This document shows positions 55,401 to 64,000 of a stretch of DNA of 64,000 bases, piece by piece. The notes under the pieces were generated by a model. The model saw only the letters and a program-made list of their open reading frames with translations. It was not told the DNA's origin and did no database searches. Every line of letters begins with the position of its first letter. The first letter of the stretch is position 1. Source of the DNA: Xenopus tropicalis (lineage: Eukaryota > Chordata > Amphibia > Anura > Pipidae); contig NC_030679.2 in the NCBI RefSeq assembly GCF_000004195.4, positions 31,051,712 to 31,115,711 on the forward strand, read 5' to 3'. The translations under genes were made by a program, and so were the position numbers.

Positions 55401-55676
55401 TTAAGCAGTCTCTATCACCCTCAACAGCCCACATGTAACACTTTCATATAAAGTATTTTAATTAAAAAAAATGTATTAGTAGTATGTGCCATTGGATAAC
55501 CCCAAACTAAAGCCTTCCGTTTGGCTCACACAAGGCACTATTCTCTCACACAAAGTGCATGTATACATAATAATAATGCTAGGTAAGCGTCTTCTTCCTG
55601 GTACAGCTAGAATCTGCAGGTGATCAGGGGGGCACCCAGTGAAAAGGATTGCTAAGATTTTTCTCTTTACATTTGT

Positions 55677-57370
55677 AACATAGTTAAGTAGGTTGAAAAA
55701 GAGTTCAACCATAATGCCTATATATAACCTGCCTAACTGCTACTTGATCCAGAAAAATCCCGGTGGGCTCCGGCGCTCCCCCTCCCGAACACTCCTCCCC
55801 TGACGCATCAAATGTATGCACTCGGGGGAAAACGTCGGGTGGGGGCCCCTACGTGGGGGTTAGAGGACGCACCTGGCTGAGTGCACCTGCAGGGCCCCTG
55901 GGACGGGAGCCCTGGTGGGCCCTTTACACCCCAGTCCAACCCTGCTGATGCCTCTCTAATTTGCTGCAGAGGGGAAAAATTCTTTCCTGACTCCAAGATG
56001 GCAATCGGACCAATCCCTGGATCAACTTGTACTAAGAGCTATCTCCCATATCCCTGTATTCCCTCACTTGTACTGAGAGCTATCCCCCATACCCCTGTAT
56101 TCCCTTACTTGTACTGAGAGCTATCTCCCATACCCCTGTATTCCCTCACTTGTACTGAGAGCTATCTCCCATAACCCTGTATTCCCTCACTTGTACTGAG
56201 AGCTATCCCCCATACCCCTGTATTCCCTCACTTGTACTGAGAGCTATCTCCCATAACCCTGTATTCCCTCACTTGTACTGAGAGCTATCCCCCATACCCC
56301 TGTATTCCCTCACTTGTACTGAGAGCTATCTCCCATAACCCTGTATTCCCTCACTTGTACTGAGAGCTATCTCCCCTACCCCTGTATTCCCTCACTTGTA
56401 CTGAGAGCTATCCCCCATACCCCTGTATTCCCTCACTTGTACTGAGAGCTATCTCCCATACCCCTGTATTCCCTCACTTGTACTGAGAGCTATCTCCCCT
56501 ACCCCTGTATTCCCTCACTTGTACTGAGAGCTATCTCCCATACCCCTGTATTCCCTCACTTGTACTGAGAGCTATCCCCCCTACCCCTGTATTCCCTCAC
56601 TTGTACTGAGAGCTATCTCCCCTACCCCTGTATTCCCTCACTTGTACTGAGAGCTATCCCCCCTACCCCTGTATTCCCTCACTTGTACTGAGAGCTATCT
56701 CCCCTACCCCTGTATTCCCTCACTTGTACTGAGAGCTATCTCCCATACCCCTGTATTCCCTCACTTGTACTGAGAGCTATCTCCCATACCCCTGTATTCC
56801 CTCACTTGTACTGAGAGCTATCTCCCATACCCCTGTATTCCCTCATTTGTACTGAGAGCTATCTCCCATAACCCTGTATTCCCTCATTTGTACTGAGAGC
56901 TATCTCCCCTACCCCTGTATTCCCTCACTTGTACTGAGAGCTATCTCCCCTACCCCTGTATTCCCTCACTTGTACTGAGAGCTACCCCCCATACCCCTGT
57001 ATTCCCTCACTTGTACTGAGAGCTATCCCCCATACCCCTGTATTCCCTCACTTGTACTGAGAGCTATCTCCCCTACCCCTGTATTCCCTCACTTGTACTG
57101 AGAGCTATCCCCCATACCCCTGTATTCCCTCACTTGTACTGAGAGCTATCTCCCATAACCCTGTATTCTCTCACTTGTACTGAGAGCTATCTCCCCTACC
57201 CCTGTATTCCCTCACTTGTACTAAGAGCTATCCCCCATAACCCTGTATTCCCTCACTTGTACTGAGAGCTATCTCCCCTACCCCTGTATTCCCTCACTTG
57301 CTAAAAAGCCATCCAACCCCATATATATATATATACAGTATATAAACATAGTTATCATTTCACCCCTTAG
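55677..57370 (+). repeat. Dispersed repeat with an expanded 41-bp minisatellite inside
   Basis: Begins 'acatagttaagtaggttgaa', a sequence related to 23831-23935, and ends near 'aacatagttatcatttcacc'. A separate GC-rich hAT-type fragment interrupts it at about 55755-55955. The segment 'caatccctggatcaacttgt' leads into the tandem array. I cannot assign the class of the host repeat. Confidence 0.6.
56025..57300 (+). repeat. 41-bp tandem array, about 31 units
   Basis: The unit contains TGTATTCCCTCACTTGTACT and GAGAGCTATCTCCC. The period of 41 bp was counted directly. Units vary at CCCATAC/CCCCTAC/CCCATAA. The array ends where a unit switches to ACTTGCTAAAAAGCC. Confidence 0.95.
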
Positions 57371-57588
57371 GATGAAGACACATGGGGCGATTAGTCACCA
57401 CGCATTTTAAAACTCTCGGTCAAGGCTGATTTAACAGCCATAGATTAATATACAAGTCACCCTGACTAATCGCACATCATTTGCAGCGTGCCAAGTAGTG
57501 ACTTTTTTAAAAGAAAAATTCTTTCTTCAAAAGCAGCTGAACCATCATCATTGAGGTGTAGCACATCCCTGGCAAAGAGCCTGTAGCC

Positions 57589-57804
57589 CAGTGATCCCCA
57601 GCCAGTGGCTCACAAGCAACATGTTGCTCCCAGTGGCCTCAAAGCAGGTGCTTATTTTTGAATTTCCAGCTTGGAGGCAAGTCTTGGTTGCATAAAAACC
57701 AGGTGTACTGCCAAACAGTCTCCTGTTGGCTGCCAGTCCACATAGGGCCACACATTTTTTGCATTTGAATGTGGCTCACAAATAAAAAAGGTTGGGGATC
57801 CCTG
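57589..57804 (+). mobile_element. hAT-like MITE (GGGGATCCCTG family)
   Basis: CAGTGATCCCCAGCC to GGTTGGGGATCCCTG; flanking CTGTAGCC and ATGTAGCT match at 6 of 8. The minus-strand frames here are repeat translations. Confidence 0.7.
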
Positions 57805-58171
57805 ATGTAGCTGATGGAAAAATCTGCCCAGTCTCCGGAAAGCTTTAGGAAAATGTGATGGTGCTGGCAAACGGAGGGGATATATGCAGTACAAATGATG
57901 CCATTTGGGTGGGGGAGACGTGCCCAACTGATATACATTGTAGGCAAATGTAGGCTTTACATGTCCTTTAATCTCTCTTATTGCTTGACACACGCAAACA
58001 TGAATTTGCGCAGGGAGTGCCAGGGAAGCATGTTTTTCCTACATGCTGGTGCGGTTCTCTCCATGAAGGAACACCAGCCTGGGTGAAAAAACCTTAGGGA
58101 TCTATTTCACTGGGGGGGTACCTAACATTTTGGCATCTGCTAGTGAAATAGACTTTACTAGGTTTATGTAA

Positions 58172-58310
58172 TAAAAAGAAATGTTTGCCCAGGAGCAGTA
58201 ATCCATAGCAGCCAATCAGCAGGTAGCATCTACTGGTCATCAAAAAAGAACAAACAAAAATCTAATTGGTTGTTATGAGTCACTGCTCCTGGGCAAACAA
58301 GAGTATTTTA
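58172..58310. mobile_element. Small fold-back MITE
   Basis: TTTGCCCAGGAGCAGT and ACTGCTCCTGGGCAAA are exact inverted ends, with CAGCCAATCAG and CTAATTGGTTG paired inside. From 58320 to 59250 I see nothing recognisable. Confidence 0.7.
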
Positions 58311-59257
58311 TTACATATGAGGGATTGTGTCCTTTAAAAAATGATTCCAAATCCTTTCCTATCATGTTAGTTGTACAAAATAACTTTACTTACAATATAA
58401 AAATGATTTACATTTGGTCTTCTTCAGTCCCGGAATTACACAATCACAGCAAGCAGGCAGGCTTCATTTTGTGGGCTTTGTATCACCCCAAAGTCTTGAG
58501 TATGTGCCAGAATGGGGGGCCTCGTGTTAATACCCATGCTATACAATTAGATGGCGAGGAGGGTGGGGGAATGGGAGGAGTGCAGTGACATCTAGGAAGT
58601 GCTAAATAGAAAATAAAAGTAATTGTCAGCCCCACCTCTATGCCCAAGTCAGGGCAGGCCAGTCAATATGATTGACAGCTATCATTCAGATTTATAACAG
58701 GAATAGATGTTTAATTCGCAAAGAACATTTATTATGCAGATTCTTGCATGTGAGCAGCAGGTTCCCTTACAGGTTTGTATATTTGGAGTATACACCTTCC
58801 TATTGTACAGCACTGCAGCGTAAGCTGGAGCATTATAAATATGTGCCAATATTAATTATCAGGTGCTAAAAACTGAAGAATCCTCACTGCCTGTAAAAGT
58901 GTATGGGCCCTTATAAGTTAAATGAGTACTACAAACAAGCAAACAGGGGGCATCCAGTCAGGCTTATTTACTTCTTGCAGGGATTTCCTGTAACACTAAC
59001 AGCACCCCCATGAGCTACATACAAAATTTTAAAACACAGCAAGGGGGGTGAAAATAGACACATAAGAAAGCCTGTTTAGCCAAGACATGTTGTGCTACAT
59101 ATTCCAAATAAATAAACACATAAACATCGCCATGTATTGCTAAAGACACCTGGGCTCCTTGCAGAATTAGCTTTTTAGTACAACTACACTGTGTACCTTT
59201 CTACTATAAATATAACAGCAGTCTTTTCCTAGGACTTAAAGATTAATAGTTAAAATA

Positions 59258-59560
59258 AAGGTGGCCATACACAGTTCAATTCAAGCTGCCGATATTGGTT
59301 CCTTAGACCAATTCAGCAGCTTATCAGCCCGTGAACAAGCACTAATGACGGGCCTGCCCGACCGACATGTGGCCTGATATCAGGCAGATATTGATTCGGG
59401 CAGGTTTAAAAATTAGTTGGATCAGGGACCACATCGGCTTGTTGATGCGGTCCCCAAACTGACGGACGACTATACCCATCATTCTAATTTGAACGTTTGG
59501 CCCCAGGGCCAAATTAGTACAATATCACCCACCCGTAGGTGCAGCATGTATGGCCACCTT
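59258..59560. mobile_element. TGGCCATAC-family fold-back MITE
   Basis: AAGGTGGCCATACAC and ATGTATGGCCACCTT are inverted. TA precedes it; AA follows, so the right duplication has mutated or the boundary is off by a base. Confidence 0.75.
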
Positions 59561-59749
59561 AACTGTAGTTCACAGTATGTGGTATAAAACTGGATGCAAG
59601 GGCACACAAACCTTGAACTGACACTACACTAGTTCTGCACCAAAAACACCCAAAATAAACTGGTGCAAGTGGAATCTTCAGTATCTTCTTGGAGAGAGAC
59701 AGGCTGGCACAGAAGTGGACTACAGTACAAATATGATGCTCAAAATTGC

Positions 59750-60035
59750 TATTTATTAAGAACTTAATACATCTTATCCAAAGTTCAACAAAGCCCTACG
59801 TGTTTCATGCCCCATCTAGTCATTTAATCATAGGGCGATTAATTAATTAATGCATCGCTTTGGCAATCCAAAGTCGCGTGACGTTTCCTCCTGCAGGCAA
59901 CTTTGTGCCATTTCGGAAAACAAAGTAACGCAAAACCTGTGTAAAGCCTTTTCAGAGCGGTTACTTGCTCACAATAGCAGCAATCTATTGTGGGCGACTC
60001 ACTCGCTCTGTGGGTTCTTACCTTTAGAGTAGCAT
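59750..60035. repeat. Dispersed repeat fragment
   Basis: Contains TTTCCTCCTGCAGGCAACTT (also at about 22480) and 'gggcgatta', which recurs at about 57385. It is part of a degraded MITE. From 60040 to 61050 nothing is recognised apart from a T-run at about 60522-60539. Confidence 0.4.
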
Positions 60036-61056
60036 CAGTTCAAGTTCTGTGTGCCCTGTGAACCCTTGCCGTAATCAAAAAGGCTAAATCCAATTATAAG
60101 ATGCAGCTAGAGTATACACTTGGCCCTAAATGCCTGGCTAGAGCCTTCAGCATGCCTCACACGAGGATTGTTCATTTTTAATTTGCTGTAATATACAAAA
60201 TACAGAGAGCAAGTGTCACTTAATACACAGGACAATGTCAGATGGTTTCATTCTGCCTAGGACAGAAGCATATGGGGAATAAACAAACCTGAGCACAAGA
60301 GATGTTTAGTGTTAGGGTATACGTTGCCTCAGTTTAGTAAGGACATATAAACCCCCAAACCAAATGAATGTATAAGCAGTTCCTGCAATTTAACACGAAT
60401 ATAATGAAATTGAAACAGCACCACCTGCTGGCCATTTGACCTGACTGGCAACAGCTCACAACGAATTTCCTATGGTACAGAGTAGAGATTATGTTCGCAG
60501 TTTTAAATGTAACATCACGATTTTTTTTTTTTTTTTTTAAAGAAAATTAATTTAGAACCAAAGGGGCAAAACTACCAGCAGGTGGGTCTTAAGTGTTAAC
60601 TTACCGATACACAGTTCTATAGGGCAAGGGAATAAGGCAGGCCTTGCAATTCTAGCTTGTGAGCTTGAAAACATTCCCTCCATTCACTATAGTGGTAATT
60701 ATCCTGACCCTGGCAGTGCAATTACTGGAAAGGCAATCATTGCTCAAAACTTCAACAGGGAGCATTTTGGCGCCTGCAATAGAGAACTCATGCAGCCAGC
60801 AAAACACACTGGGGGACGTTTAAAAATAATGGGCAAACAACCCATGGCAACAATGTTGCATTCATAGTACTACCTTCAATTGGCTGAAAAAAAGCCAGTT
60901 GCTGATTGGTGCTGCCCTTATACAGTGAATGTTGTGGTGTGCATGGCTTCCCTAAACCTCAGTGCCATGTTATCATGCAATAAAGACACATACACAGAGG
61001 AAAAAACAATGAGTGTGCTTCAGAACATGCTATGCACAAGGTGAAAAGGGATACAG

Positions 61057-61504
61057 CAGTGGTCCCCAACCTTTTTTGCACCAAGCAAGGCAATTTTTCC
61101 AAGGACCGGGGTTGTGGTTGGGGGAGTGGCACAGCCAATGCATAGTATATAATTGAATTATTACATATATGATGTAAATGTAATTATTGCACTTTTTTAT
61201 TATAAAATATAATACAGCTCATCATAATGCAAACTCAGTGGGGGGCCTGAGCTTGTTTCCCTGCAACTAGATGTGCCCAGCACCCTTGCTTTTCTTACTC
61301 ACACCTAAGGGGTGACATCCTCTGATGCTTAGTATGGAACTTTTAAGTACTTTGGCCCTTGTTGCAATCAGTAGAAAGCTTCCAGGGCTTCACATTGCTG
61401 TTGTCATGGCTGTGTAACACATTGGAGAGTTGAGATAACAGGTATTTAGGACCAGAGGTGGCCCAGTCCAGCACAGCCCACGTCCTGACGGTTTGGGACC
61501 CCTG
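61057..61504. mobile_element. hAT-type element with exact 8-bp duplication
   Basis: CAGTGGTCCCCAACC to GTTTGGGACCCCTG, with duplication GGATACAG (61049-61056 and 61505-61512). The interior has 'ccaaggaccggggttgtggt'. It has no coding capacity. Confidence 0.85.
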
Positions 61505-61756
61505 GGATACAGAAATGTACAGGAAAAGTAAAATTAAAGGGGAAGTATATCTCCTTGTTGAACAACAGTGCAATGAATAGGACTTGTGCTGATCATACTG
61601 TGTGCCTATTTTGATATGTCTGATCTAAACAGGGCAAGTGGAAATTAAAGCTACCACGTTTGCTTCTAGTGATGTAGATAATTAAATTAGAGTGCATAGA
61701 TAAAGCCCATACACAATGGACGCCTGCCTACTATACAGGCACAACAGAGGATGATT

Positions 61757-61781
61757 GGGGGGGGGGGGGGGGGGGGGGGGG
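61757..61781 (+). repeat. Run of 25 G
   Basis: A homopolymer able to form G-quadruplexes. Its true length is uncertain because such runs are often mis-sequenced. Confidence 0.85.
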
Positions 61782-62210
61782 TGCACTGATAATCCAATTA
61801 TCTACTTCGCAAGGACCAAACAGGGCAGCTTCCATTACCTTTTTCAGTGTTAAAAATACACATTGTGATTAAAACACTGATCAAACAGCATGGTCAGCAC
61901 AAGCCCTATTTGTTGCAGCCATGTTGAACAAGGGGAGTATATACTGCTGCTTTAATAACCCACTAAATATTTTGGATTTTGTTCCCGCAAATGCCCAATA
62001 CAGCAGGAAGTAAAATGGAGGCATTAATGGCGGGTGCCTAACTGCCACCCCTGTGATTGGGGGGTTCCTTGCCCTTTAAAGATGGCAGTAATACCAAAGC
62101 TAAACTAACTGGTGAATCTATAATAAAGCTATGACACTTTCATTGGTTCAAGATCAAGAGACAAAAGAACGAGTGAAGCTGCTAGGGGAACAAAGTGGGT
62201 AATAAACCGA

Positions 62211-62216
62211 TTTATT
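62211..62216 (-). terminator. hnrnpa0: Proximal poly(A) signal of hnrnpa0
   Basis: TTTATT on the plus strand is AATAAA on the minus strand, 268 bases after the stop codon. Cleavage would fall near 62195. More distal sites are possible. Confidence 0.6.
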
Positions 62217-62483
62217 TAAAAAGTAAAAACAAAAAAGGGTACAGGGGGTACTGTTTGCTTGCAGCAGCCCAACAGGCTGGCCAAAAACAAAAAACCAGGG
62301 TGGGTGTGGGAGAATACGGCTTCCGTAACTGCCATTGTCAGTTTCCCGCTCTAGATCTCAGGTTACAATAGTATAAAAACAATCAGAGCCCAAAACACAC
62401 ATGAAAATATGAAAGAAGTTCGAGTTTATCGGTGTTTGTGTGGATTATTTCCATCTCTCACTGCGCCAAAGTTATTAAACCTT

Positions 62484-63416
62484 TCAGAAGGAGCCGCCGC
62501 CATAGGAGCTGCCGACGCCATAACCTCCTCCTCCGCCGCCGCCGCTATAACCTCCGCGGTAGGGGCCTGACGTGTTGGGCCGGTTCCAGCTGCCGCTTCC
62601 CGCTCCCTTCATGGGCCCGTACGAGGACTGGTGCTGGCTGTAGCTCCCGAAACTGTTGTAGCCATTGCCGTAGTCGCTCTGCTCGCCATAGCCGCCTCCG
62701 TACGAGCCGTAGCCCTGGTTGCCGCCCCCATAGCCGCCGTAGCCCCCACCGAAAGCAGCTTTGCCGCCACTTCCAGGGATGCCATTGTAGTCCCGGGGCG
62801 CTCCGCCGCCACCTCGGCCTCTCCCGCCCCTGCCGCCGCGGAAGGATCTATTGGAACCCTGGGAAAGTTCCTCCTTGGGCACGGCCTTCTTTACCTCGAC
62901 GCGGTGCCCGTTGATGGAGTGGAACTTGACCACCGCGGCCTTGTCGGCGGAATCGTGGTTGGTAAAGTACACAAAGCCGAAGCCGCGTTTCTTGCCGGAC
63001 ACTTTATCGGCAATGATCTCCACTTTTTCCACGGCGCCAAACTGGGCGAAGTGTTCGAGCAAGTCACTCTCGCCGACGTCCTCTTTCAGGCCGCCAACAA
63101 AGAGCTTCTTCACTTTAGCGTGTGCCCCCGGCTTGGCGGAATCTTCCCTGGAGACGGCCCGCTTCAGCTCAACGTTGTTACCGTCAACCACGTGGGGCGA
63201 GGCCTCCACCGCCGCGTCGGCCTCCGCGGCACTCGAGTAGGTTACGAAACCGAAACATCGAGACCGCTTGGTCTGTGGGTTGATAACCACCACGCAGTCC
63301 GTCAGTTGACCGTAGGTCTCAAAATGCTGGCGTAGGCCCTCTTCGGTGGTCTGCACGTTAAGCCCCCCGATAAACAGTTTGCAGAGTTGCGTCGTATCCA
63401 TATCGCCGGTACTCAT
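62484..63416 (-). CDS. hnrnpa0: hnRNP A0 (hnrnpa0), intronless
   Basis: Nuclear RNA-binding protein; mammalian hnRNP A0 binds AU-rich elements of cytokine mRNAs and is a target of the kinase MK2. The single exon encodes 310 residues. RRM1 has RNP2 LFIGGL (14-19) and RNP1 RCFGFVTY (53-60). RRM2 has LFVGGL (105-110) and RGFGFVYF (144-151). An RGG patch [14 protein letters not shown] lies at 182-195, followed by a Gly/Tyr/Ser-rich tail with [10 protein letters not shown] (261-270) and the end GGGSF. Ser89 in LKRAVS fits the MK2 consensus and matches human Ser84. The mammalian gene is also intronless. Met6 aligns with the human start and would give 305 residues, the human length. The gene is GC-rich; long frames on the other strand are shadows. 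Confidence 0.96.
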   Translation of the reverse strand: MSTGDMDTTQLCKLFIGGLNVQTTEEGLRQHFETYGQLTDCVVVINPQTKRSRCFGFVTYSSAAEADAAVEASPHVVDGNNVELKRAVSREDSAKPGAHAKVKKLFVGGLKEDVGESDLLEHFAQFGAVEKVEIIADKVSGKKRGFGFVYFTNHDSADKAAVVKFHSINGHRVEVKKAVPKEELSQGSNRSFRGGRGGRGRGGGGAPRDYNGIPGSGGKAAFGGGYGGYGGGNQGYGSYGGGYGEQSDYGNGYNSFGSYSQHQSSYGPMKGAGSGSWNRPNTSGPYRGGYSGGGGGGGYGVGSSYGGGSF

Positions 63417-63620
63417 TGAAACGCAAGCACAGATCGTCGCGCTCAGGCGCTCTCTCTCCGTTTTATCTGGTGGCGAAAGGAGGAGAGGGAAGTAGCAGCT
63501 GCTCTTCTTTCTTACGTCACAAAAGCCTTAAGACTCTTACGCTTCCGATTACGCGCACCGGAAATCGTAAGTGGAGGAGAGATGCCATTGGCTAGCCGCG
63601 AACTCGTGATGTCGTACGTC
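63417..63620 (-). promoter_or_regulatory. hnrnpa0: hnrnpa0 promoter region
   Basis: CpG-rich DNA upstream of the start. On the minus strand there is a CRE-like TGACGTAA (63512-63519), an ETS-like core within 63557-63565 (ACCGGAAAT on the plus strand) and a CCAAT box (63587-63591). A weak TATA-like GATAAAA lies at about 63461-63467. Motifs are read directly; function is inferred. From 63620 to 64000 I see no gene. Confidence 0.55.
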
Positions 63621-64000
63621 GTCCGAGCGTTAATTTCTTGTACGGGGAAAAAGCGGGACGCCGCTATTTTTCTGTTTGTAGGCGGAAATGTGTGTTGCGA
63701 GACGAGCTATCTTGTAATTACATTTAATAACGCATGAACAGAAATAACTGGGCTACGCTGCCAATTTAATTAAGTAGTAAACGTGCAGTTGTACTTGCAT
63801 CGTGCCCCAAATGCGGCTAAGTAGACACTTTGTTGTAAGTGCATCTATAAATAGTATTTTGAGAAGGTTAACAGTGTTACACTCCACAAAACGGAGTAAA
63901 CTCAAATAAGAGGAAGAAATATTGGCGTTGAAATAACATCGCTTATACTAAAGTGCCCTGGTTTAAGCGATATTACTGCACATGCGCAAATGCTCTCCTG

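Noticed and set aside
62432..63335. Plus-strand frames of 160, 234 and 129 codons
   Set aside because: They are antisense shadows of hnrnpa0 caused by its GC-rich codon use.
63620..64000. A divergent gene starting from the hnrnpa0 promoter
   Set aside because: No frame, splice site or recognisable protein is visible before the window ends; it cannot be excluded beyond the edge.

Overview
The window is vertebrate nuclear DNA, almost certainly from a Xenopus frog and most likely X. tropicalis. Two things point there. First, two spliced or intronless hnRNP genes encode proteins very close to tetrapod hnRNP A/B and hnRNP A0. Second, the intergenic DNA is packed with the short palindromic DNA transposons typical of Xenopus: TTAA-flanked T2-like MITEs, TA-flanked fold-back elements, hAT-type elements with 8-bp target duplications, Tc1-like elements, and MITEs that carry minisatellites. 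The species call is an inference from remembered repeat families; no search was run.

Layout. 1-26 kb: no gene recognised. This part holds degraded Tc1-like fragments (about 1.75-3.25 kb), MITEs, three large arrays of a 52-bp minisatellite carried inside one MITE family (11.7-12.7, 16.1-19.2 and 19.4-20.6 kb), layered insertions at 22-24.5 kb, and a long near-perfect inverted repeat at 25.3-25.5 kb. 26.1-33.8 kb: the complete hnrnpab gene on the + strand (CCAAT/TATA promoter, seven coding exons, a probable 5'UTR intron, a 3'UTR intron and a poly(A) signal); its body is almost free of recognisable transposons. 33.8-62.2 kb: a repeat-rich intergenic block with L1/Tx1-like LINE remnants, a decayed Tc1 element, a nearly intact Tc1/mariner element with a complete 339-codon transposase (51.28-52.88 kb), many hAT insertions with clear 8-bp duplications (several nested), a candidate solo LTR, and a 41-bp minisatellite of about 31 units (56.0-57.3 kb). 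62.2-64 kb: the intronless hnrnpa0 gene on the - strand, with a GC-rich 5' end and CRE-like, CCAAT and ETS-like motifs upstream.

The two host genes converge tail to tail about 28 kb apart. Both encode nuclear RNA-binding proteins with two RRMs and a Gly-rich C-terminal tail, acting in mRNA packaging, stability, localisation and splicing. Nothing in the sequence shows that they are co-regulated.

The most interesting signals concern repeat biology. A GC-rich minisatellite with core AGCTGRAGGATRYTKGGG, paired with a GC-rich palindrome that often holds a CRE (TGACGTCA), sits inside four elements with at least three different terminal inverted repeats. This suggests a module that moves between transposon families. 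Separately, one MITE family is present here with the 52-bp unit both single-copy and expanded to about 11, 16 and 28 copies, the last array split by a hAT insertion with an exact 8-bp duplication.
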